A DNA stretch of 64,000 bases from Rhodococcus ruber (GTDB lineage: Bacteria; Actinomycetota; Actinomycetes; Mycobacteriales; Mycobacteriaceae), in contig NZ_JAPWIJ010000008.1 of NCBI RefSeq assembly GCF_027270735.1, forward strand, positions 186,001 through 250,000. Direction: 5' to 3'. A program made the position numbers and the translations under genes. Below are positions 49,635 through 58,534 of the stretch, piece after piece; within the stretch, counting starts at the first letter, position 1, and each line of letters begins with the position of its first letter. Below the pieces are notes generated by a model, which had not been told where the DNA came from, made no database searches, and worked only from the letters and a program-made list of their open reading frames with translations.

Positions 49635-52175
49635 GTGACTTCTCTACCGGATCCCGTACCAGCCCCCTCTGCGATGCGACGAGTGTTGCGCCGTGCCCGC
49701 GACGGCGTGTCTCTCAACGTCGACGAAGCCACGGTGTTGCTGCACGCTCGCGGCGAGGATCTGACCGATCTGATGACGTCGGCGTCCCGGGTACGCGACG
49801 CCGGACTCGAATCCGCAGGCCGGCCGAAGACGGTGTCGTACTCCCGCAAGGTGTTCGTACCCATCACGCGGTTGTGCCGCGACAAGTGCCACTACTGCAC
49901 GTTCGTCACGGTGCCGGGCAAGCTCAATGCGGCCGGGCACGGGATGTTCATGGATCCCGACGAGATCATCGACGTCGCTCGTAAGGGTGCCGCGCTCGGG
50001 TGCAAGGAAGCGCTGTTCACGCTCGGCGACCGACCGGAGGAGCGTTGGCCCGAGGCCAAGGCGTGGCTCGATTCACGCGGCTACGATTCGACCTTGGACT
50101 ACGTGCGCGCCATGTCGATCCGGGTACTCGAAGAGACCGGCTTGCTGCCGCACCTCAATCCGGGAGTGATGTCGTGGCAGGAACTTTCGCGACTCAAGCC
50201 GGTTGCCCCGTCGATGGGCATGATGCTCGAGACCACCTCGCGTCGGTTGTTCGAGGAGAAGGGCCAGGCGCACTACGGCAGCCCTGACAAGGATCCCGAG
50301 GTTCGGCTGCGCACGCTGACCGACGCGGGCCGGCTCAACATCCCGTTCACCACCGGCATCCTCGTCGGGATCGGCGAGACCCTGCGCGACCGTGCCGAGT
50401 CGATCATGGCAATTCGCAAGGTGCACAAGTCTTTCGGGCACGTGCAAGAAATCATCGTGCAGAACTTCCTGGCCAAGTCCGATACCGCGATGCGGTCGGT
50501 ACCCGACGCCGGTCTCGAAGAATTCCTGGCGACCATCGCGGTGACGCGCATGGTGCTCGGCCCGTCGATGCGGATTCAGGCTCCGCCGAATCTGGTCGCA
50601 CCGGAGGAGACTGCCGCGTTGCTGGGCGCAGGCGTCGACGATTGGGGCGGGGTCTCGCCGCTGACTCCCGACCATGTCAATCCCGAGCGGCCGTGGCCGA
50701 ACCTCGACACCCTCGCCGAGTTGTCGGCGGCCGCCGGTTACACGCTCGTGGAACGTACTGCCGCGCAGCCGCAGTACGTTCTCGCCGGTGCGCCGTGGAT
50801 CGACCCACGGATCTCGGCGCACGTGCGGGCGGTGGCCGATCCGGAGACCGGAATGGCACGCGAGGGCGTGAACCCGACGGGTCTGCCGTGGCAGGAACCG
50901 GACGAGGAGTGGGAGTCCTCGGGCCGGGTGGATCTGAACACCGAGATCGACACCCAGGGCCGCAACACCGAGACCCGCTCGGATCTGGCGAATGCGTTCG
51001 GCGACTGGGAATCGATCCGTGAGCAGGTACGCGATCTCGCCGGGCTCGAGCGGGTGGATCGCGACCTGGTGTCGGCATTGACGGCAGCGGAGAAGGACCC
51101 GGCCGGGTTGTCCGACGAGCAGTACCTCGCGCTGGCCACAGCCGAGGGCCCGGGCATGGATGCCGTCGCTGCGCTCGCCGACGATCTGCGTAAGCAGGTC
51201 AACGGAGACACCGTCACCTACGTAGTGAACCGGAACATCAACTTCACCAACATCTGCTACACCGGATGCCGATTCTGCGCGTTCGCCCAGCGCAAGGGCG
51301 ACGCCGATGCGTTCACCCTGTCCACCACCGAGGTCGCCGATCGGGCGTGGGAAGCGCATGTCGTCGGAGCTACCGAGGTATGCATGCAGGGCGGGATCGA
51401 CCCCGAACTCCCCGTGACCGGGTACGCCGATCTGGTGCGGGCGGTCAAGGCCAAGGTGCCCTCGATGCACGTGCATGCGTTCTCGCCGATGGAGATCGTC
51501 AACGGGGCCTCGCGCGGAGGCCAGTCGATCCGCGAATGGCTCACCGAACTGCGAGCGGCCGGCCTGGACTCGATTCCGGGTACCGCCGCGGAGATCCTCG
51601 ACGACGAGGTCCGATGGGTGCTCACCAAGGGCAAGCTCCCTGCCGCGGAGTGGATCGAAGTGATCACCACCGCGCACGAGGTGGGGCTGCGGTCGAGTTC
51701 GACGATGATGTACGGACACGTCGACAATCCGTCGCATTGGGTCGGACATCTGAACGTGCTCAAGAAGATCCAGGACAAGACGGGCGGATTCACCGAGTTC
51801 GTGCCGCTGCCGTTCGTGCACCAGTCCTCGCCGTTGTATCTGGCCGGTGCATCACGGCCCGGACCGACCAACCGGGACAACCGCGCGGTGCATGCTCTGG
51901 GCAGGATCATGCTGCACGGCCGCATCGACAACATTCAGACGTCATGGGTGAAATTGGGAATCACGGGTACACAGGCGATGCTGAACGGAGGCGCGAACGA
52001 TCTGGGCGGGACCCTGATGGAAGAGACGATCTCGCGGATGGCAGGTTCGCAGAACGGTTCGGAGAAGACCGTCGCGGAACTGCACGAGATCGCCGACGGC
52101 ATCGGACGACCGGTTCGTCAGCGCACCACCACGTACGGCCCGGCACCGGAGGTATCGGTCGCCGGCCTGATCTGA
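49635..52175 (+). CDS. fbiC: FbiC, fused CofG/CofH 7,8-didemethyl-8-hydroxy-5-deazariboflavin (F0) synthase
   Basis: An 846-residue protein, GTG start. There are two radical-SAM domains, each with CxxxCxxC: Cys81, Cys85, Cys88 (CofG half) and Cys541, Cys545, Cys548 (CofH half). It joins tyrosine and a flavin precursor into F0, the deazaflavin core of F420. This serves the F420-dependent LLM enzyme at 240-1034. Gene order near fdxC and dapC matches Rv1173-Rv1178. Confidence 0.96.
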   Translation: MTSLPDPVPAPSAMRRVLRRARDGVSLNVDEATVLLHARGEDLTDLMTSASRVRDAGLESAGRPKTVSYSRKVFVPITRLCRDKCHYCTFVTVPGKLNAAGHGMFMDPDEIIDVARKGAALGCKEALFTLGDRPEERWPEAKAWLDSRGYDSTLDYVRAMSIRVLEETGLLPHLNPGVMSWQELSRLKPVAPSMGMMLETTSRRLFEEKGQAHYGSPDKDPEVRLRTLTDAGRLNIPFTTGILVGIGETLRDRAESIMAIRKVHKSFGHVQEIIVQNFLAKSDTAMRSVPDAGLEEFLATIAVTRMVLGPSMRIQAPPNLVAPEETAALLGAGVDDWGGVSPLTPDHVNPERPWPNLDTLAELSAAAGYTLVERTAAQPQYVLAGAPWIDPRISAHVRAVADPETGMAREGVNPTGLPWQEPDEEWESSGRVDLNTEIDTQGRNTETRSDLANAFGDWESIREQVRDLAGLERVDRDLVSALTAAEKDPAGLSDEQYLALATAEGPGMDAVAALADDLRKQVNGDTVTYVVNRNINFTNICYTGCRFCAFAQRKGDADAFTLSTTEVADRAWEAHVVGATEVCMQGGIDPELPVTGYADLVRAVKAKVPSMHVHAFSPMEIVNGASRGGQSIREWLTELRAAGLDSIPGTAAEILDDEVRWVLTKGKLPAAEWIEVITTAHEVGLRSSSTMMYGHVDNPSHWVGHLNVLKKIQDKTGGFTEFVPLPFVHQSSPLYLAGASRPGPTNRDNRAVHALGRIMLHGRIDNIQTSWVKLGITGTQAMLNGGANDLGGTLMEETISRMAGSQNGSEKTVAELHEIADGIGRPVRQRTTTYGPAPEVSVAGLI

Positions 52176-52213
52176 CCCTGGGTCCTGAATTTCTGAAATG
52201 GAGCTTGTCTGAC

Positions 52214-52975
52214 ATGGACGACCGTCGAGTCGCCGCGGTGCTGAGCAGCGCCGTCGCCATCATCCATCCCGTGCTCGACATCCTGGCCACCCGCGACCCG
52301 ATCGGGCTCAAGGGTCGAACTTTCCGCAAGTCCTCGGCGGACGATTCGACGCTCGACAACGTCATCGATTTCATGGCCAAGGCGTTCGACACCACCGACT
52401 TCCCGGGCACCGCCGGCTGGGAGAAGCTCGACAGTGATGCTCGTTCGCAGTGGTGGGTCAATCGCATCGGAGCTCTCAACACCGTTGCCGTCGCATTCCC
52501 CGGTGTGTTCGGCATCCTGGTCAACCGTCTGCCGATCCAGGATCTGCTCGGGTTCGCCAACCAGGCGATGGTGCTCGTGGCAGTGGCCCGCGAATCCGGA
52601 GTGACCGACCGCGAGACGCACGTGGCGCTGCTCGGGTCGGTGCTGTGCAAGCGCGACCTGACGTCCTTGGCCGACAGTGCTCCGGTCGAGAAGAAAGAAG
52701 AATCTCCGAAGTCCGGCCCGTTCGCGCTGCTGCGCGGAATGTGGCAAATCGCCAACGTGCTGCGTGACGTCACAGGCGAGCTGGAGAAGCGCCCGCATCC
52801 ACGTGGTTTCTACCGCGTCCTCGGTGCCATTCCGCTCGTCGGTGGCGTCGCCGGGTACCTCGGTGAACGCGGCGCGCTCTCGCGCGCCGCCAAGCAGGGC
52901 CGCAGGTGGCTCGCGGCGCACAAGAAGGCGTCCGCCCTCGGTGCCGACGTGCCCGCGAAGCAGCTGCGGCGATAG
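52214..52975 (+). CDS. Conserved-looking hypothetical protein after fbiC
   Basis: A 253-residue protein with GGAG before its ATG. It is mostly helical. Two moderately hydrophobic stretches (near 85-105 and 110-130) and a Gly-rich Gly-Ala-Ile-Pro-Leu-Val-Gly-Gly-Val-Ala-Gly-Tyr-Leu-Gly near residue 210 might touch the membrane. A charged Glu/Lys segment sits between them. Not recognised as a known family. It lies 38 bases after fbiC and could be co-transcribed. Confidence 0.65.
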   Translation: MDDRRVAAVLSSAVAIIHPVLDILATRDPIGLKGRTFRKSSADDSTLDNVIDFMAKAFDTTDFPGTAGWEKLDSDARSQWWVNRIGALNTVAVAFPGVFGILVNRLPIQDLLGFANQAMVLVAVARESGVTDRETHVALLGSVLCKRDLTSLADSAPVEKKEESPKSGPFALLRGMWQIANVLRDVTGELEKRPHPRGFYRVLGAIPLVGGVAGYLGERGALSRAAKQGRRWLAAHKKASALGADVPAKQLRR

Positions 52976-53088
52976 CCGTCCGGGGCAGGTGAGGCCACCC
53001 TGGTCGGTTTGCCCCATGTTCGGACGGCGATACTAGGATGCTCAGGGCGCGCGAGCGCCCACGATCGATACAGGAGGGGAGAGCAGCA

Positions 53089-53412
53089 GTGACCTACTCG
53101 ATTGCAGAACCGTGCGTAGATGTACTGGACAAAGCGTGCATCGAAGAGTGCCCGGTGGATTGCATCTACGAGGGTAACCGAATGCTGTACATCCACCCCG
53201 ACGAATGCGTCGACTGCGGAGCCTGTGAGCCCGTGTGCCCCGTCGAGGCCATTTTCTACGAGGACGACGTTCCCGAGCAGTGGAGCGCGTACGTCGGTGC
53301 CAATGTCGACTTCTTCGACGACCTGGGATCTCCCGGCGGTGCTGCGAAGCTCGGCAAGACCGACTACGACCCGCCGTTCATCAAGGCTCTGCCTCCCATG
53401 GGCGAGAACTGA
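53089..53412 (+). CDS. fdxC: Seven-iron ferredoxin (FdxC/FdxA)
   Basis: A 107-residue ferredoxin, GTG start behind AGGGGAGA. Cys9, Cys17 and Cys50 bind the 3Fe-4S cluster; Cys21, Cys40, Cys43 and Cys46 bind the 4Fe-4S cluster, with the usual Glu-Cys-Pro-Val-Asp-Cys and Cys-Val-Asp-Cys-Gly-Ala-Cys. The acidic tail is typical. It serves as a one-electron carrier, perhaps for P450s. It is four bases before dapC, as in Rv1177-Rv1178. Confidence 0.95.
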   Translation: MTYSIAEPCVDVLDKACIEECPVDCIYEGNRMLYIHPDECVDCGACEPVCPVEAIFYEDDVPEQWSAYVGANVDFFDDLGSPGGAAKLGKTDYDPPFIKALPPMGEN

Positions 53413-53416
53413 CGCC

Positions 53417-54520
53417 TTGGCACGTAGAGCGGTGGCAGCGGCGCTGCCCGATTTTCCTTGGGACTCGTTGACCGCTGCCAAAGAGAAGGCATCGGCGCAC
53501 CCGGACGGCATCGTCAACCTGTCGGTCGGTACGCCGGTCGATCCGGTCGCCGACGTCATTCGCACCGCGCTGAATTCGGTTGCCGGCGAACCCGGGTACC
53601 CGACGACCGCCGGCACCGTTGCGCTGCGGGAGGCCGCGGTGGCGGCGCTCGAGCGCCGCTACTCGATCACCGGCATCGGGGTCGACGCGGTGCTGCCGGC
53701 CATCGGCACCAAGGAAATGATCGCCTGGCTGCCGACGCTGTTGGGTCTGGGAGCCGACGACCTGGTCGTCATCCCCGAGTTGGCATATCCCACTTACGAA
53801 GTGGGTGCTCTGCTTGCCGGCGCGCGGATTCTGCGAGCGGATGGTCTGTCGCGGCTCGGGCCGGAGCGGGCGTCGTTGATCTTCGTCAACTCTCCGTCCA
53901 ACCCGACGGGCAAGGTGCTCGGTGTCGACCACCTGCGCAAGGTCGTCGACTGGGCCCGCGAACGCGATGCCATCGTCGTCTCCGACGAGTGCTATCTGGG
54001 ACTGACCTGGGACGCCGATGCCGTGTCGGTACTGGATCCGCGCGTGTGCGACGGTGATCACACCAATCTGCTTGCCGTGCACTCACTCTCGAAGACCTCG
54101 AACCTCGCGAGCTACCGCGCCGGCTTCGTCACGGGCGACGCGTCCCTCGTGGCCGAGTTGCTCGAAGTACGCAAGCACGCGGGCATGATGGTGCCGCTGC
54201 CGATCCAGGCCGCCATGACCGCGGCTCTGGCCGACGACGAGCACGAGAGTGTCCAACGTGAGCGTTATCGCGCCCGGCGGACGATATTGAAGGCTGCCGT
54301 CGAAGAAGCCGGATTCACCGTCGACCACTCCGAGGCCGGGCTCTACCTGTGGGCTACGCGGGGCGAACCGTGCCGCGACACCGTCGACTGGCTCGCCGAA
54401 CGTGGCATCCTCGCCGCCCCGGGAGAGTTCTACGGGCCGAACGGCGGACAGCATGTGCGTATCGCTCTGACGGCCACGGACGAGCGCATCGAGGCTGCGG
54501 CTGCTCGCCTGCGCGGGTAG
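53417..54520 (+). CDS. dapC: DapC, N-succinyldiaminopimelate aminotransferase
   Basis: A 367-residue class I aminotransferase. I chose the TTG at 53417, four bases after fdxC; a GTG at 53432 is an alternative. The PLP lysine is Lys226 (His-Ser-Leu-Ser-Lys-Thr-Ser-Asn-Leu). Asn-Ser-Pro-Ser-Asn-Pro-Thr-Gly and Val-Ser-Asp-Glu-Cys-Tyr are in place. It makes succinyl-DAP in the lysine and cell-wall DAP pathway. Order and length match Rv1178. Confidence 0.93.
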   Translation: MARRAVAAALPDFPWDSLTAAKEKASAHPDGIVNLSVGTPVDPVADVIRTALNSVAGEPGYPTTAGTVALREAAVAALERRYSITGIGVDAVLPAIGTKEMIAWLPTLLGLGADDLVVIPELAYPTYEVGALLAGARILRADGLSRLGPERASLIFVNSPSNPTGKVLGVDHLRKVVDWARERDAIVVSDECYLGLTWDADAVSVLDPRVCDGDHTNLLAVHSLSKTSNLASYRAGFVTGDASLVAELLEVRKHAGMMVPLPIQAAMTAALADDEHESVQRERYRARRTILKAAVEEAGFTVDHSEAGLYLWATRGEPCRDTVDWLAERGILAAPGEFYGPNGGQHVRIALTATDERIEAAAARLRG

Positions 54521-54645
54521 TCGGGTTTCTCCAGCGCGCTGAGCGTCCACAATTCGGCTCAGCAAACGGGATCCCGTCGCTCGGTGCGAATTGTGGGCGA
54601 AGAAGTCAGTTGTCTCGACCTGGGACTGGGTGTTCTCATGTACGC

Positions 54646-55263
54646 ATGACCGTCACCCTGCTGCTCAGCTTCGCCGGCGTATGTTTTCTGCTGGCGATCC
54701 TGCCCGGGCCGGATTCATTTCTGGTGCTGCGGTACAGCATCGGTGGCCTCAAGCCGGGGATCGCGGCGGCGATGGGCGTCGCGATCGGTGGACTGTTCTG
54801 GGCCGTGTTGGTAGCCGTTGGGCTGGCGGCGATCGTCGAGCAGTCCGCGACGGCGTATCGCGTGGTCAAGATCCTCGGCGGGCTGTATCTGCTGTACCTC
54901 GGCGTGAAGGCGTTTCGGGCACGCCGGAAGAACAAGGTGGCCGGTGAGCCGCTGGTGCCGGTTGCTGCGGCCGCATGGTCCGCGTTCGGTGCCGGAGTTC
55001 TCTCGTGCGCGCTCAATCCAAAGGTGGGACTGTTCTACCTGGCCGTGGTTCCGCAGTTCCTCACCGTGGTCACGTTCACCGGAGCGATGACGCTCGGGCT
55101 GGTCGAGGTAGTGGTGGCCGCCCTGGTGATGGGAGTGTTCTCCGTCGTCGCCTCACGCGCGGTCGCTCTACTGCGCAAGCCCGCGGTGACCGACTGGTTG
55201 GACCGCATCAGTGCCGGATTCCTGGTCGCTCTCGGCGTCGGCACAGTCGCGACCTCGGTCTAG
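54646..55263 (+). CDS. LysE/RhtB-family amino-acid exporter
   Basis: A 205-residue membrane protein with about six hydrophobic segments. The N-terminal Leu-Ala-Ile-Leu-Pro-Gly-Pro-Asp is the family motif, and Gly-Gly-Leu-Tyr-Leu-Leu-Tyr-Leu-Gly follows. Near the middle, Leu-Asn-Pro-Lys-Val-Gly-Leu-Phe-Tyr is also conserved. It exports amino acids or similar compounds. Proximity to dapC is suggestive but no proof of lysine export. Confidence 0.87.
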   Translation: MTVTLLLSFAGVCFLLAILPGPDSFLVLRYSIGGLKPGIAAAMGVAIGGLFWAVLVAVGLAAIVEQSATAYRVVKILGGLYLLYLGVKAFRARRKNKVAGEPLVPVAAAAWSAFGAGVLSCALNPKVGLFYLAVVPQFLTVVTFTGAMTLGLVEVVVAALVMGVFSVVASRAVALLRKPAVTDWLDRISAGFLVALGVGTVATSV

Positions 55264-55269
55264 CGTCGT

Positions 55270-55692
55270 TCATTCCAGGTCCGGTTCGCCCACGTCCCAG
55301 CCGCCGCGTCTGATGCGCAGGATGTAGACCAGTTCATTGCTGCCGAACGCTTCGACGGTGGTGAAGCGCTTCGGCTCGGTGTTGACCTCGGGATTGCGTG
55401 CGTGGGCTTCCTCGTAGAGCTGGGTGGCTCGGAGATCGGCCAGTTCTACCCGCGTCCAGAAGTCGTCCGACTGCACCGAGTAGACCAGCCTCGGCGCGCC
55501 GTCGGTGACATGCGCGACGTCGATGGCGTCGTCGTCCGAATCATCGTCGTCGAGATCCAGGTCGAGGTCGTCCTCGGAATCGGTGTCCTGCTCGGCGTCG
55601 GTTCCGATCAGATAGACGCCCGCCTGCAGGTCACCGGCGGCCACCGTCATGTACTCGGCGTAGTCGCCGGTGTCGATTCCGTCCACGTCCAT
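55270..55692 (-). CDS. Acidic hypothetical protein
   Basis: A 140-residue protein from an ATG at 55692. It is very acidic: a run of about 25 residues in the middle is almost all Asp, Glu, Ser and Leu. The ends have strands (Val-Tyr-Leu-Ile-Gly, Leu-Val-Tyr-Ile-Leu-Arg-Ile). The start is only 17 bases from the divergent fadD36 start, and there is no ribosome binding site, so a leaderless message is likely. Function is unknown. Confidence 0.65.
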   Translation of the reverse strand: MDVDGIDTGDYAEYMTVAAGDLQAGVYLIGTDAEQDTDSEDDLDLDLDDDDSDDDAIDVAHVTDGAPRLVYSVQSDDFWTRVELADLRATQLYEEAHARNPEVNTEPKRFTTVEAFGSNELVYILRIRRGGWDVGEPDLE

Positions 55693-55709
55693 GTATGTAC
55701 GGTAGCCAT

Positions 55710-57110
55710 GTGCTGCTTCGTTCACTGAACCCACTCGCCGTTGCGCGGGGAGACGATATTCCCGACGCCATCACCATCGACGGAGTCTCGCTCTCTCGCG
55801 CCGACATCCTGGGTGCGGCGACCTCGGTTGCCGAGCGCATCGCCCGGGCCGACCGGCTCGCGATCTACGCAACGCCGTCGGTCAAGACGGTGCTCGCGGT
55901 CGTCGGTGCCCTGATTGCCGGTGTCACCGTGGTGCCGGTGCCGCCGGACGCGGGGGTGGCCGAACGTGAGCACATCCTCCGCGACTCGGGTGCCCAGGCA
56001 TGGCTCGGTGAAGCTCCGCCCGATACCGCCGGGCTCGAGGTTCTGCCGGTGCGTCAACATGCGCGGTCGTGGCACAGCTATGCCGAACCGCAGCCGTCTT
56101 CCGTTGCGTTCGTGCTCTACACCTCCGGTACCACTGGCCCGCCGAAGGGCGTCCTGATCTCCCGCAGTGCCATTGCGGCCGGCCTCGACGCATTGGCGGA
56201 AGCGTGGAGCTGGACGTGGAAAGACACTGTGGTGCATGGGCTTCCGCTGTTCCACGTACACGGATTGATACTCGGAATGCTCGGGCCGCTGCGGGTCGGC
56301 AGCCCACTGATTCACACCGGTAAGCCGACTCCGGAGCTCTACGCGGCAGCGCGTGGATCCCTCTACTTCGGGGTGCCGACGGTGTGGTCGCGGGTCGCCG
56401 CAGACGAGACGTCCGCTCGAGCTCTCGCGGACGCCCGATTGCTGGTATCCGGCAGTGCGCCGCTCCCCGTACCGGTGTTCGAGAGGCTGCGCGAGCTCAC
56501 CGGCCAGGCCCCGATCGAGCGGTACGGCATGAGCGAAACCCTCATCACCATCAGCACCCGCGCCGACGGCGAGCGTCGACCAGGCTCGGTGGGACTGCCC
56601 GTCGCAGGCGTCGAAACCCGACTGCTGGGCGAGAAGGGCGAAAACGTGCCCCACGACGGTGAATCGATCGGTGCACTCCAGATCCGTTGCCCCATGCTGT
56701 TCGACGGCTACCTGAACAACCCCGACGCGACCGCGAAAACCTTCACCGAGGACGGCTGGTTCGATACCGGCGATGTCGCCCTCATCGAGCCGGACGGCTT
56801 CCATCGGATCGTCGGGCGAGCGTCGACGGACCTGATCAAGACTGGCGGCTATCGCGTCGGCGCGGGGGAGATCGAGACGGTGCTGTTGGGGCACTCGAGC
56901 GTGGACGAGGTCGCTGTCGTCGGCTTACCGGACGAAGACCTGGGCCAGCGCATCGTGGCCTTCGTCGTGGGTACCGATGTCGACGATCGGGTGCTCATCG
57001 ATCTGGTGGCCACCGAGCTGTCGATTCACAAGCGGCCGCGCGAGATTCGCGTGGTCGACTCGCTCCCGCGCAACGCCATGGGCAAGGTGCAGAAGAAGTT
57101 GTTGAGCTAG
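55710..57110 (+). CDS. fadD36: FadD36-like fatty acyl-CoA synthetase
   Basis: A 466-residue adenylate-forming enzyme, start at GTG 55710, which gives Met-Leu-Leu-x-Ser-Leu-Asn-Pro as in M. tuberculosis FadD36. P-loop-like Tyr-Thr-Ser-Gly-Thr-Thr-Gly-Pro-Pro-Lys-Gly, Glu-Arg-Tyr-Gly-Met-Ser-Glu-Thr, Tyr/Phe-x-Thr-Gly-Asp and the closing Asn-Ala-Met-Gly-Lys-Val are all present. It activates a carboxylic acid to its CoA ester; relatives accept medium-chain or malonyl-type acids. Next gene is an SDR 40 bases on. Confidence 0.85.
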   Translation: MLLRSLNPLAVARGDDIPDAITIDGVSLSRADILGAATSVAERIARADRLAIYATPSVKTVLAVVGALIAGVTVVPVPPDAGVAEREHILRDSGAQAWLGEAPPDTAGLEVLPVRQHARSWHSYAEPQPSSVAFVLYTSGTTGPPKGVLISRSAIAAGLDALAEAWSWTWKDTVVHGLPLFHVHGLILGMLGPLRVGSPLIHTGKPTPELYAAARGSLYFGVPTVWSRVAADETSARALADARLLVSGSAPLPVPVFERLRELTGQAPIERYGMSETLITISTRADGERRPGSVGLPVAGVETRLLGEKGENVPHDGESIGALQIRCPMLFDGYLNNPDATAKTFTEDGWFDTGDVALIEPDGFHRIVGRASTDLIKTGGYRVGAGEIETVLLGHSSVDEVAVVGLPDEDLGQRIVAFVVGTDVDDRVLIDLVATELSIHKRPREIRVVDSLPRNAMGKVQKKLLS

Positions 57111-57150
57111 TCGTCAGCGCGGGGTACGAGGCGGCGATTAAGTTCGGGGT

Positions 57151-57813
57151 ATGACCTCACTCGACGGCGCACGCATCCTCGTTTTCGGTGCCAGTGGTGG
57201 GCTGGGGTCCCCGATGGTCGATCAGCTCGCCGAAGCCGGTGCTCGGCTGACCGTCAGCGGTCGCAGCCTCGAGTCCTCGGAGCATCACACGGTGAATGCC
57301 GACCTGACGCTTCCGGATTCGGCTCGTTCGGTGATCGCGGAGGCCGTCGAACATCACGGCGGGCTGGACGGGATCGTGATCGCGGCCGGCGTCGTGGCGT
57401 TCGGCGCAGTCAGCGACGTGGACGACGACACCGTCGACGACTTGCTGCTGCTGAACTACCTGGCACCGCTGCGTGTGCTGCGGGAAGCGATGACCACTCT
57501 GGATCAGGGTGGCTTCGTCCTCAACATCAGTGCGGTGGTGGCCGACAAGCCGATGCCGAACATGGGTGCCTATTCTGCGAGCAAGGCCGCGGTGAGTGCG
57601 CTGCTGAAAAGTGTTCGGACAGAAGCCCGTAAGTCGAAGATCAGGATCGTCGATGTGCGGCCGCCGCACACCGAGACCGGCTTGGCCACTCGGCCGATCG
57701 CCGGGCAGGCACCGAAACTGCCACAGGGGCTGACCCCGGAGGCGGTGGCAGCACGCATCGTCGCGGCCATCACCGACGACGAGACCGACGTCGGCGCGGA
57801 CCAGTTCTCGTAG
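57151..57813 (+). CDS. Short-chain dehydrogenase/reductase
   Basis: A 220-residue SDR. It has Phe-Gly-Ala-Ser-Gly-Gly-Leu-Gly, then Leu-Asn-Ile-Ser-Ala with the catalytic Ser and Tyr-Ser-Ala-Ser-Lys. It probably forms an operon with fadD36. Substrate is unknown. Confidence 0.85.
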   Translation: MTSLDGARILVFGASGGLGSPMVDQLAEAGARLTVSGRSLESSEHHTVNADLTLPDSARSVIAEAVEHHGGLDGIVIAAGVVAFGAVSDVDDDTVDDLLLLNYLAPLRVLREAMTTLDQGGFVLNISAVVADKPMPNMGAYSASKAAVSALLKSVRTEARKSKIRIVDVRPPHTETGLATRPIAGQAPKLPQGLTPEAVAARIVAAITDDETDVGADQFS

Positions 57814-57830
57814 GCGAGACGTTCCTAGGC

Positions 57831-57836
57831 TATTGT
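57831..57836 (+). promoter_or_regulatory. Extended -10 box for a leaderless leader-peptide message
   Basis: TATTGT fits TANNNT and ends seven bases before the GTG of the leader ORF, so the message would begin at the start codon. Confidence 0.5.
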
Positions 57837-57843
57837 CGGCTTC

Positions 57844-57936
57844 GTGACCGAGACACACGTGACCGACGCGGGCAGAAGGCTCGTTCGTCGTCGCACCATC
57901 GACTTCGGTCTCGTCTGCACTTCCTCCTGTTCGTAA
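57844..57936 (+). CDS. Cysteine-containing leader peptide upstream of the sulfur operon
   Basis: A 30-residue frame from GTG 57844 to TAA 57934-57936. The peptide has a basic part (Arg-Arg-Leu-Val-Arg-Arg-Arg-Thr-Ile-Asp-Phe) and ends Cys-Thr-Ser-Ser-Cys-Ser. Short leader ORFs with this Arg-Arg-x-Ile-Asp core and terminal Cys precede sulfur-assimilation genes in actinomycetes, and in mycobacteria polycysteine leaders attenuate downstream genes by ribosome stalling when cysteine is short. Here it is 81 bases before osmC-metY. Confidence 0.6.
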   Translation: MTETHVTDAGRRLVRRRTIDFGLVCTSSCS

Positions 57937-58017
57937 CAGTCGATCGAACCCATTCCCGACGGGCTTTTCGCGCTCCTCGGGTAGTTCCGGCAACCCTCGA
58001 ATCGAACAGGACTTTCC

Positions 58018-58530
58018 ATGACCACATCTGTTTCTCATCTCGGCGGCGTCATCGCTGCCACCGATGACGCCGTTCAGGCCGACGCGAAGAACGCCCAGGT
58101 CGTCTTTCGTGGTTCGGCCACCGCTCACGACGCCGTCGCCAGCACCGTCACACTCGGCAAGTACAGCGTCGAGGTCGACGAGCCGCCGGCCCTCGGCGGC
58201 GAGAACAAGGCCGCCAATCCCGTCGAGTACTACCTGGCGTCGCTGCTGTCCTGCCAGGTGGTCACCTACCGTGTTTGGGCCGAGAAGCTGGGCATTGTCG
58301 TGGACGACATCAAGGCCAAGGCCGAGGGTGATCTCGACGTTCGCGGATTCTTCGGGTTCGACGACGCTGTGCGCCCAGGGTTCGGCGAGGTTCGCGTTGT
58401 CGTCACGGTAACGGGGCCGGAGACCCGGGAACGGTACGAGGAGCTGCAGCAGGCCGTCGACGATCACTGCCCCGTACTGGATCTGACTCGCAATCCCACC
58501 CCGATCCACACCGTTCTCGAGACGGCCTGA
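58018..58530 (+). CDS. OsmC/Ohr-family protein
   Basis: A 170-residue protein. The family pattern is seen: Asn-Pro-Val-Glu-Tyr-Tyr-Leu-Ala-Ser-Leu-Leu-Ser-Cys with one Cys, and the second Cys in Asp-His-Cys-Pro-Val. These two Cys form the active site in peroxidase members. It is behind the cysteine leader and five bases before metY, suggesting a sulfur-linked role such as handling sulfur carriers or organic peroxides. Confidence 0.85.
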   Translation: MTTSVSHLGGVIAATDDAVQADAKNAQVVFRGSATAHDAVASTVTLGKYSVEVDEPPALGGENKAANPVEYYLASLLSCQVVTYRVWAEKLGIVVDDIKAKAEGDLDVRGFFGFDDAVRPGFGEVRVVVTVTGPETRERYEELQQAVDDHCPVLDLTRNPTPIHTVLETA

Positions 58531-58534
58531 CGTC

